DNA of 64,000 nt, taken from Mycobacteriales bacterium (GTDB lineage Bacteria; Actinomycetota; Actinomycetes; Mycobacteriales; SCTD01). Location: positions 7,804 to 71,803 of the forward strand of contig JBBDWV010000052.1 of NCBI GenBank assembly GCA_040902655.1, written 5' to 3'. Positions 57,962-64,000 of the stretch are shown piece by piece. The notes beneath the pieces are model-generated. The model had not been told where the DNA came from, searched no databases, and saw only the letters and a program-made list of their open reading frames with translations. A program made the translations under genes and the position numbers. How positions within the stretch are numbered: the stretch's first letter is position 1; each line of letters begins with the position of its first letter.

Positions 57962-58406
57962 GCGGCTCGCCGCGCTCCAGCGCGGCGATCTGGGCGAGCC
58001 GCCGGGCGTGCACCCCGCCCTTGAAGGGGGTCGCGAGCCAGGTCTCGAGGATCTGCTCGGCGAGCTCCGGGCCGACGACCTTCGCGCCGAGGACCAGGAC
58101 GTTGGAGTCGTTGTTGCCGCGCGAGATCCCGGTGCCCCACACGTCGTGGCACAGGCCGGCCCGGATACCGCGGTGCTTGTTGCAGGCGATGGCCTCGCCG
58201 GAGCCGCTGCCCCCGATCACGATGCCGCGGTCGACCGTGCCGGCCAGCACCCGCCGGCAGACATCGGAGCACAGCGGCGGATAGTCCACGACCTCCTCGT
58301 CGTGTGCGCCACGGTCGTCGACGTCGTGCCCCCGCTCCCTCAGCCAGGCGATCAGCCGTGCCTTGAGGGCGATGCCGTTGTGGTCTGCCGCCACCGCCAG
58401 GCGCAT
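57954..58406 (-). CDS. rpiB: Ribose-5-phosphate isomerase B / LacAB-type isomerase
   Basis: 150 residues from ATG at 58406. MRLAVAADHNGIALKARLIA, YPPLCSDVCRRVL and GIVIGGSGSGEAIACNKHRG match RpiB, with the base Cys in the CSDVC or IACNK region, and HDVWGTGISRGNNDSNVLVL near the middle. It interconverts ribose-5-P and ribulose-5-P, or acts on a related sugar-acid. Its start overlaps the upstream gene's stop (TGATG). Placing it in an aromatic cluster is unusual, hinting at a non-ribose substrate. Confidence 0.88.
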   Translation of the reverse strand: MRLAVAADHNGIALKARLIAWLRERGHDVDDRGAHDEEVVDYPPLCSDVCRRVLAGTVDRGIVIGGSGSGEAIACNKHRGIRAGLCHDVWGTGISRGNNDSNVLVLGAKVVGPELAEQILETWLATPFKGGVHARRLAQIAALERGEPLN

Positions 58407-59353
58407 CAGGCACTCAGACCGTGCGTGGTGGGCGCGAACACGTCCTCCAGGGCGACCGTCCGGTCGAGGATCCGCTGGTCCACCGCGGAGCGCACGAGCT
58501 GCTCCAGCACCGCCCGGTTCGGCTCCAGGCCGTACGGCAGCGGGTCGGCGCCGGTCAGCTCCATGACGCGCAGGTGCATGCGGTCGGTCGCTGTCGCCGT
58601 CTCGATCGCGCCGGCGCGGAGCCGGTCCACGTAGATCCCCTTGGCACGGGCGAAGGCGTCGAAGACGTCGGCCGCGAGTTCCGGGCGGGCGTCGAGCAGC
58701 TCGTCCCGCACCACGACGAGGTGGTTGATCGGATAGTGGCCGCGCGCCTGCAGTGCGGCCAACCCTGCCTCGAGCGGGTCCGGGAGCAGGGGGACGACGT
58801 CCGGGGCGTCGAGGTCGGCGCCGATGACGGCGGCCAGCTCACCGGCGCGAAGCAGCTCCTCGAGCGTCCGGCCGGGCTCGACCGCGACGACGTTGGCCGG
58901 CGGCACGTACTGCGTCACATGCTCGTCGCCGGACAGCACCCACGTGACACGGTCGAGGTCCACCCCGTGCTCCTCGGCGAGCACCGCGCGGGCCCAGACG
59001 CCGGTCGTGACGGTGTAGCCGCGGTGCACCCCGACCCGGCGGCCCTCGAGGTCCCGGGGCGTCCGGACGTCGGAGCCGGCGAGCACCTGTACGGCGCCGT
59101 GGTGGAAGCCCCTGACGAGGAACACCGGCACGGCGGTGCAGCGGACGCCGTGGGCCTTGGCGGCCAGGTAGGTGGTCAGCGCCAGCTCGCTCACGTCGAA
59201 CTCCAGCCCGCGCACCATGCGCCGGAACGCCGAGGGCAGGACCGGCACCTCCTCGAAGTCGAACCGGAAGCTCCGCGGGGTCACGGTCCCGTCCTTGAGC
59301 GCTGCGTTCGCGCCGGAGGTGCGCGTCACGGTCGTCAGTCGCGGCTCGGTCAC
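58406..59353 (-). CDS. 4,5-dihydroxyphthalate decarboxylase-like protein (copy 1)
   Basis: 315 residues from ATG at 59353. The protein is a two-lobe periplasmic-binding-like fold without a signal peptide. FEEVPVLPSAFRRMVRGLEF, SELALTTYLAAKAHG and RTPRDLEGRRVGVHRGYTVT correspond to blocks of Pht5/4,5-dihydroxyphthalate decarboxylase. EHVTQYVPPANVVAVEPGRT and LPYGLEPNRAVLEQL follow. It would decarboxylate a dihydroxy-aromatic acid or act as a cytosolic binding protein; sequence alone cannot separate these. A paralogue lies at 62283. Confidence 0.72.
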   Translation of the reverse strand: MTEPRLTTVTRTSGANAALKDGTVTPRSFRFDFEEVPVLPSAFRRMVRGLEFDVSELALTTYLAAKAHGVRCTAVPVFLVRGFHHGAVQVLAGSDVRTPRDLEGRRVGVHRGYTVTTGVWARAVLAEEHGVDLDRVTWVLSGDEHVTQYVPPANVVAVEPGRTLEELLRAGELAAVIGADLDAPDVVPLLPDPLEAGLAALQARGHYPINHLVVVRDELLDARPELAADVFDAFARAKGIYVDRLRAGAIETATATDRMHLRVMELTGADPLPYGLEPNRAVLEQLVRSAVDQRILDRTVALEDVFAPTTHGLSA

Positions 59354-59373
59354 GGGAGCTCCTCAGGTAGGCA

Positions 59374-59416
59374 AAGGTCTGCAGCCATGGTCATACCATC
59401 AGACCTTCGATAGGGT
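59374..59416. promoter_or_regulatory. GntR-type operator, site 3, with -10 box
   Basis: AAGGTCTG (59374-59381) is mirrored by CAGACCTT (59400-59407), with inner ATGGT (59387-59391) and ACCAT (59395-59399). The core GGTCATACCATCAGACC (59389-59405) matches site 1 at 11 of 17 positions. TAGGGT (59411-59416) is a plausible -10 for the plus-strand dehydrogenase gene. It controls two divergent units. Confidence 0.55.
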
Positions 59417-59454
59417 GACGCGGACAGGCGGCGCACGCGGCGGAGGGACAGGCG

Positions 59455-60573
59455 ATGGCAGAGCAGGTGCTGGCAGCGGTTCGGACAGGACCGGGGGCCA
59501 CCGAGCTCCGCGAGTTCCCGATGCCGGACGTGCCGGACGACGGGGCGTTGCTGAAGGTCGAGGTCGCCGGCATCTGCGGCACCGACGTGAAGATGTACGC
59601 CAAGCCGCCGTTCGCCGACCCGGTGATCATGGGGCACGAGAACGTCGGCATCATCGCGAAGGCCGGCAAGGGGTTCCTCCAGCGCAAGGGCCTGCGCGAG
59701 GGCGACCGCGTCTTCGTCGAGCACTACGTCGGCTGCTTCCACTGTGACTGGTGCCATGCCGGGGAGTACCGCCACTGCGAGCTCACCGACTGGCGCACCA
59801 ACCCCGATGCCCGCCGCTACGGCTACACCTCCGCCGACCACCCGGGCCGGCTGTGGGGTGGCTTCTCGCAGTACATGTTCCTGCCGTGGAACTCCGTCAC
59901 GCACAAGGTGCCGGACGGCGTGTCCGCCGAGCTGGCGGGTCTGGTCACGCCGCTGTCCAACGGCATCGAGTGGGCGCTCAACGCCGGCGGCGTCGGCTAC
60001 GACTCCACGGTGCTGATCCAGGGGCCCGGTCAGCAGGGCCTGTCGCAGGTCGTGGCCTCCAAGCAGGCAGGCGCCTCGCTCATCGTCGTCACCGGCACCA
60101 CCCGCGACGCGGCCCGGCTCGAGCTGGCTCGGGACCTGGGGGCCGACGCGGTCGTCGACGTGCAGGCCGAGGACCCCCTGGCGCGGATCCTGGAGCTCAC
60201 CGGCGGCCGGGGTGTGGACGTGGTGCTCGATTGCACGGCCGGAGCGGGGACGGCGCCGGTGCTGCTCGGCATCGACGCGCTCAAGCGCCGGGAGGGCGTG
60301 ATGGTGACTCAGGGTGAGCTGGCCGGCTTCCCGGACTTCCCGCTGAAGAAGATGTCGGAGAAGGCGATCACCCTCAAGAGCGCGCGCGGTCACGGCTACC
60401 GGGCTGTCGAGCTGGCCCTCGGGCAGCTGGCCTCCGGCCGCTTCCCGCTGGACCGGCTGGCCACCCACACCTTCGGCCTGCAGGACGTGGACCGGGCGAT
60501 CCGCCTGCTCGGTGGCGAGACCGGCGAGGACGCCATCCACGTGTCCCTGCTGCCCTGGGGCGTGCAGTCATGA
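59455..60573 (+). CDS. Zinc-dependent medium-chain alcohol dehydrogenase
   Basis: 372 residues from ATG at 59455. [13 protein letters not shown] and [15 protein letters not shown] provide the catalytic zinc Cys/His/Glu. [15 protein letters not shown] is the four-Cys structural zinc loop. The Rossmann part has [20 protein letters not shown], with GPGQQG instead of the usual GxGxx[15 protein letters not shown] follows. It oxidises an alcohol or diol. The fused ATGA overlap ties it to the LigK-like gene. Confidence 0.9.
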   Translation: MAEQVLAAVRTGPGATELREFPMPDVPDDGALLKVEVAGICGTDVKMYAKPPFADPVIMGHENVGIIAKAGKGFLQRKGLREGDRVFVEHYVGCFHCDWCHAGEYRHCELTDWRTNPDARRYGYTSADHPGRLWGGFSQYMFLPWNSVTHKVPDGVSAELAGLVTPLSNGIEWALNAGGVGYDSTVLIQGPGQQGLSQVVASKQAGASLIVVTGTTRDAARLELARDLGADAVVDVQAEDPLARILELTGGRGVDVVLDCTAGAGTAPVLLGIDALKRREGVMVTQGELAGFPDFPLKKMSEKAITLKSARGHGYRAVELALGQLASGRFPLDRLATHTFGLQDVDRAIRLLGGETGEDAIHVSLLPWGVQS

Positions 60574-61262
60574 GCATCGTCGTCCGCGGCATCCGGCGAG
60601 CCGGCCAGGACGTCGTCGACGGGCTCGCGCAGTGCGGCGTCTCGACGGTCCACGAGGCACAGGGGCGCCGCCACCTGCTCGACCCGGCGCTGCGCCCGAT
60701 CTACCCGGGTGCCCGCGTCGCCGGGACGGCCGTGACCGTCAGCGTCGCTCCGGCCGACAACTGGATGATCCACGTGGCCGTCGAGCAGTGTCAGGCGGGC
60801 GACCTGCTGGTCGTCGCCCCGACCTCGCCCTCGCAGGCGGGCTACTTCGGTGACCTGCTGGCGACCTCCCTCGCCGCGAGGGGGGTGCGCGGCCTGGTGA
60901 TCGACGCCGGCTGTCGTGACGTCGCCGACCTCACCGCCATGCGCTTCCCCGTCTGGTCGCGGCACGTCTCGGCGTTCGGCACCGTGAAGGAGACGCTCGG
61001 CAGCGTGAACATCGGGCTGGTGTGCGCCGGCCAGTGGGTCGAGCCGGGTGACGTGGTGGTGGCCGACGACGACGGGGTCGTGGTCGTTCCGCGGGTCAGG
61101 GCCGCACAGGTGCTCGAGGCCTCCCGCACGCGCGAGCAGAAGGAGGCGGTCACCCGGGAGCGCTACGCGCGGGGGGAGCTCGGACTCGACGTGAACGCGA
61201 TGCGCGAGCGGCTCGCGCGCAAGGGCCTGACGTACGTCGACCAGGAGGTGGACGGACAGTGA
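60570..61262 (+). CDS. RraA/LigK-like 4-carboxy-4-hydroxy-2-oxoadipate (CHA) aldolase
   Basis: 230 residues from ATG at 60570, overlapping the dehydrogenase stop. The RraA/HMG-aldolase fold shows [18 protein letters not shown], then [19 protein letters not shown] and [17 protein letters not shown], where the R-D pair binds metal and substrate. [19 protein letters not shown] is typical too. LigK-type aldolases split CHA to pyruvate and oxaloacetate in the protocatechuate 4,5-pathway. The next gene encodes the LigJ-like hydratase that makes CHA, which supports the call. Confidence 0.86.
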   Translation: MSIVVRGIRRAGQDVVDGLAQCGVSTVHEAQGRRHLLDPALRPIYPGARVAGTAVTVSVAPADNWMIHVAVEQCQAGDLLVVAPTSPSQAGYFGDLLATSLAARGVRGLVIDAGCRDVADLTAMRFPVWSRHVSAFGTVKETLGSVNIGLVCAGQWVEPGDVVVADDDGVVVVPRVRAAQVLEASRTREQKEAVTRERYARGELGLDVNAMRERLARKGLTYVDQEVDGQ

Positions 61263-62278
61263 TCATCGACATCCACGGCCACTACACGACCACCCCGCCG
61301 GCGCACCAGGAGTTCCGGGACGCGCAGCTGGCCGCCCTCACCGACCCGTCCCTCCCCGTCCCGCAGCCGTCGGTCGTCCCGGACGACGCCATTCGCGAGA
61401 GCATCGAGGACAACCAGCTGCGCATCCTGCGTGAGCGCGGTGGCGACCTGATGATCTTCTCGCCGAAGGCGTCGGGCATGGAGCACCACGTTCCTGACCC
61501 CACCACGGCGGTCGCCTGGGCGCAGGCCGGCAACGACCTCGTGGCCCGGGTCGCCGGGCTGTTCCCCGAGCACTTCGCGAGCGTGTGCCAGCTGCCGCAG
61601 ACGCCCGGTGGCTCCCTCGACGACGCCGTCGCCGAACTGCGGCGGTGCGTCGAGACGATGGACTTCGTCGGGTGCAACCTCAATCCCGACCCCTCCGGCG
61701 GCTTCTGGACCTCGCCCCCGCTGACCGACGAGTACTGGTTCCCGCTGTACGAGGCGATGGTGGAGCTGGACGTGCCGGCGATGGTGCACGTCTCCAGCTC
61801 GTGCAACCCCGTCTTCCACGCCCTCGGCGCGCACTACCTCAACGCCGACACGTCGGCGTTCATGCAGCTGCTCGAGGGTGACCTGTTCGGCCGCTTCCCG
61901 ACGCTGCGTCTGGTGATCCCGCACGGGGGAGGGGCGGTGCCCTACCACTGGGGGCGCTACCGCGGACTGGCGATGCGCAACGGCTGGCAGGACCCGACCG
62001 AGCTGCTGCGCAACGTCTTCTTCGACACCTGCGTCTATCACCAGCCGGGCATCGACCTGCTGCTCGAGGTGGTGCCGGCCGACAACGTGCTGTTCGCCTC
62101 CGAGATGCTCGGTGCAGTCCGCGGCGCCGACCCCGACACCGGGATCGCGTGGGACGACACCAAGCAGTACGTCGATGCCGCGGGCCTGACCGAGCAGCAA
62201 CGCCGGAAGGTGTTCGAGGGGAACGCGCGGCGGGTCTACCCGCGGCTCGACGCACAGCTCACGGCGAGCGGGAGGTAG
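61259..62278 (+). CDS. LigJ-like 4-oxalomesaconate hydratase (amidohydrolase family)
   Basis: 339 residues from GTG at 61259, with AGGAGG ten bases upstream, overlapping the LigK-like stop. [19 protein letters not shown] is the LigJ-type start with metal His residues. [54 protein letters not shown] and [13 protein letters not shown] follow. LigJ hydrates 4-oxalomesaconate to CHA. It is adjacent to the CHA aldolase, as in the protocatechuate 4,5-cleavage pathway. The next gene begins four bases after its stop. Confidence 0.88.
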   Translation: MIIDIHGHYTTTPPAHQEFRDAQLAALTDPSLPVPQPSVVPDDAIRESIEDNQLRILRERGGDLMIFSPKASGMEHHVPDPTTAVAWAQAGNDLVARVAGLFPEHFASVCQLPQTPGGSLDDAVAELRRCVETMDFVGCNLNPDPSGGFWTSPPLTDEYWFPLYEAMVELDVPAMVHVSSSCNPVFHALGAHYLNADTSAFMQLLEGDLFGRFPTLRLVIPHGGGAVPYHWGRYRGLAMRNGWQDPTELLRNVFFDTCVYHQPGIDLLLEVVPADNVLFASEMLGAVRGADPDTGIAWDDTKQYVDAAGLTEQQRRKVFEGNARRVYPRLDAQLTASGR

Positions 62279-62282
62279 GGCA

Positions 62283-63275
62283 GTGGCCAGGCTCGCCCTG
62301 ACCTTCGCCTGCGGCGACTACGACCGGACCCGGGCCCTGGAGGAGGGCATGATCCGGGCGGACGGCATCGAGCTGACGTACCTGCGGCTGCCGGTCGAGG
62401 AGACCTTCTTCCGGATGATGCGGCACCGGGAGTTCGAAGTGGCCGAGATGTCGCTGTCCTCCTACGTCATGTCGCTGCAGCAGGATCCCGCGCCGTTCGT
62501 GGCGCTGCCCGTCTTCACCTCCCGGCAGTTCCGGCACGGTGGCATCTACTGCCATGCCGGCGCGGGCATCGAGCGGCCGGAGGACCTGCGGGGCAAGCGG
62601 GTGGGCACCCCGGAGTACCAGGTCAGCGCCGGGGTGTGGATCCGCGGCATCCTCGCCGACCGGCACGGCGTCCCGGCGGACTCGGTGCGCTACCTGACCG
62701 GCGGGCAGGAGACGGCCGGCCGGATCGAGAAGGCACCGCTGCAGCTCAGCACGAACGTCGACATCACCCGCATCGCTGCGGACCAGACGCTGTCGGCCCT
62801 GCTCGCCGAGGGCGAGATCGACGCGCTCTACACCCCCCGCATCCCGTCGCCGTTCGCGGCGCGTGATCCCCGCGTACGCCGGCTGTTCCCGGACGCCGTC
62901 GCGGCCGAGAAGCAGTACTACGCGGACACCGGGATCTTCCCGATCATGCACGTGGTGGTGGTGCGGCGGGACGTCTACGAGCGCCATCGCTGGGTCGCCC
63001 AGTCGCTGTACAAGGCGCTGCTGCTGGCCAAGCAGGAGGCGATGGTGAGCCTGTACGACTCCTCCGCGCTGCGCTTCATGCTCCCGTGGCTGAACCACGA
63101 CCTGGAGCAGGCCAAGCAGCTCATGGGCGACGACTTCTGGTCCTACGGGCTGGAGGCGAACTCCCACGTACTCGCGACGTTCCTGCGCTACCACCACGAG
63201 CAGGGGCTTTCCTCCCGGCAGCTCGAGCCGGCGGAGCTGTTCGCGCCGGAGGCGACGGAGTCCGCGGTCATCTGA
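62283..63275 (+). CDS. 4,5-dihydroxyphthalate decarboxylase-like protein (copy 2)
   Basis: 330 residues from GTG at 62283, four bases after the LigJ-like stop. ALTFACGDYDRTRALEEGMI, LRLPVEETFFRMMRHREFEV, then EMSLSSYVMSLQQDPAPFVA and RRPEDLRGKRVGTPEYQVS-like blocks match Pht5. DFWSYGLEANSHVLATFLRY is near the end. It is closer to bona fide 4,5-dihydroxyphthalate decarboxylases than copy 1 at 58406. It would give protocatechuate from 4,5-dihydroxyphthalate. No signal peptide. Confidence 0.82.
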   Translation: MARLALTFACGDYDRTRALEEGMIRADGIELTYLRLPVEETFFRMMRHREFEVAEMSLSSYVMSLQQDPAPFVALPVFTSRQFRHGGIYCHAGAGIERPEDLRGKRVGTPEYQVSAGVWIRGILADRHGVPADSVRYLTGGQETAGRIEKAPLQLSTNVDITRIAADQTLSALLAEGEIDALYTPRIPSPFAARDPRVRRLFPDAVAAEKQYYADTGIFPIMHVVVVRRDVYERHRWVAQSLYKALLLAKQEAMVSLYDSSALRFMLPWLNHDLEQAKQLMGDDFWSYGLEANSHVLATFLRYHHEQGLSSRQLEPAELFAPEATESAVI

Positions 63276-63282
63276 GCTCGGC

Positions 63283-64000
63283 TCAGCCGGCGGCGACGAC
63301 CAGGGATTTCAGTGGCACGGCGGCGTCGGCGGCGTCGGCAGCGGGGATGCTCGCTCCCGAGGTGAGTGCCTTGCGGACGACCATGTAGTCGATCGGGTTG
63401 TTCACGGCGTCGACCGCCAGCAGCTCGCCGCCGCGGTAGTACAGGCACGAGAACCGCTCGCTGTCCGGCTCTCCCCGCACCACGCACTGGTCGTAGCCCG
63501 TCGACAGGCCGGCGATCTGCAGCTTCAGGTCGCCCTGGTAGGACCAGAACCACGGGACCGTCCGGGTCTCGACGTCCCGGCCGAGCAGGCTGGCGGCGGC
63601 GATGCCGGCCTGCGCCACGGCGTTCTGGACCGACTCGAGGCGGACCCGGCCCACGCCGGTCAGGGGGTGCGGCTGGACGGTGCAGTCACCGGCGGCGACC
63701 ACGGCCGGGTCGCTGGTGCGGGCCGCGGCGTCCACGACGATGCCGCCGTCGCATGCGAGGCCGAGCTGCTCGGCCAGCTCCGTGCGCGGGGCGACGCCGA
63801 CGCCGACCACGACGAGGTCGGCGGGCAGCTCGGTCCCGTCGGTGAGGACCACCGCACGTACCCGACCACCGTCGCCGTGGAACCCGGCGACGCCGGTCGA
63901 GACCAGGACGTCGGTGCCGCGGCGTCGGTGCGCCTGGCGGTAGAAGTCGGAGACCACCGGTGCCACGGCGCGCGCGATCAGCCGGTCGGTGGCCTCCACG
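63283..64000 (-). CDS. FAD-dependent ferredoxin reductase, 5' end outside window
   Basis: About 239 C-terminal residues; the frame runs off the window at 64000 and lacks its N-terminal FAD fold. The visible part has ELPADLVVVGVGVAPRTELA, then GGIVVDAAARTSDPAVVAAG with DCTV (the second FAD motif) and SVQNAVAQAGIAAASLLG. WFWSYQGDLKLQIAGL is typical of BenC/BphA4-type reductases. It would feed electrons through the ferredoxin at 54029 to the Rieske oxygenase. It is convergent with copy 2 of the decarboxylase across seven bases. Confidence 0.85.
   Translation of the reverse strand, partial: VEATDRLIARAVAPVVSDFYRQAHRRRGTDVLVSTGVAGFHGDGGRVRAVVLTDGTELPADLVVVGVGVAPRTELAEQLGLACDGGIVVDAAARTSDPAVVAAGDCTVQPHPLTGVGRVRLESVQNAVAQAGIAAASLLGRDVETRTVPWFWSYQGDLKLQIAGLSTGYDQCVVRGEPDSERFSCLYYRGGELLAVDAVNNPIDYMVVRKALTSGASIPAADAADAAVPLKSLVVAAG

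Noticed and set aside
58406-63275. The two decarboxylase-like proteins as ABC transporter binding proteins
   Set aside because: Neither has a signal peptide or lipobox and no ABC permease or ATPase genes are adjacent, so the decarboxylase-like reading is preferred though not proven.

Overview
The window is 64 kb of very GC-rich DNA with actinobacterial habits: GTG and ATG starts, many ATGA/GTGA gene overlaps, -10 boxes of the TAGGCT/TAGACT/TAAGGT type placed 6-7 nt before start codons (leaderless mRNAs), a UPF0182/PPA1309-type gene pair, a PDZ-Lon protein, an F420-type flavoprotein fold and a mycothiol-type DinB-fold enzyme. It reads as a chromosomal segment of an actinobacterium. A Geodermatophilaceae/Frankiales-like soil organism is my inference from gene content, not something the sequence proves. 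I see no phage, IS transposase, CRISPR array or rRNA.

Region 1 (1-14.6 kb) is conserved housekeeping: a secreted S8 protease (cut by the window start) with an AAHRW repeat tail, a zincin_2/DUF2342 protein, an SDR-type epimerase, MoaE, two small conserved proteins, a PDZ-Lon (YlbL-type) protease, a large PAS/HAMP histidine kinase, a PPA1309-type protein, a UPF0182 membrane protein, an ArsC-like protein and the initiator tRNA. Two members of a palindromic repeat family with a TTGATCAACGCCGG core lie here, plus a cluster of DnaA-box-like TGTGGA motifs.

Region 2 (14.8-27 kb) is accessory: a small helical protein, a PPC/DUF296 protein, a phosphoketolase N-terminal remnant, and two divergent operons (DUF-like protein, short adenylate kinase and MerR regulator on one side; RF3 and three small proteins on the other) sharing a MerR-type dyad. 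Both operons carry one paralogue of the same small protein family. A methyltransferase, a HelD-like RNA polymerase recycling factor, an alpha/beta hydrolase, DUF421 and a ZIP-like membrane protein follow.

Region 3 (27-42 kb) is catabolic: enoyl-CoA hydratase, three SDR dehydrogenases, HyuB/HyuA-type subunits with a third small subunit (an ATP-dependent carboxylase/hydrolase of the hydantoinase/acetone carboxylase superfamily), a GAF-PucR regulator and a class III CoA-transferase. It ends with a DinB-fold protein, an F420-type protein, a YciO-type protein and a ferredoxin reductase. Region 4 (41.8-45.2 kb) is a desaturase, its ferredoxin-type reductase and a Cys-containing regulator, divergent from a 20-residue CxxCxC peptide gene. 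Region 5 (45.2-53 kb) is a run of eight genes read one way: DUF2231, VTT, two tandem beta-propeller proteins, GH15, VKOR-like and SDR.

Region 6 (53-64 kb) is the most interesting. A FadR/GntR-type regulator, a [2Fe-2S] ferredoxin, a Rieske oxygenase, a PanB-like enzyme lacking the usual catalytic Glu, a Cys-nucleophile alpha/beta hydrolase, RpiB, two 4,5-dihydroxyphthalate decarboxylase-like proteins, a zinc alcohol dehydrogenase, LigK-like aldolase, LigJ-like hydratase and a ferredoxin reductase form one apparent aromatic-acid pathway. Three similar GGTC-N8-GACC dyads sit before three of its transcription units, suggesting a compact GntR regulon.
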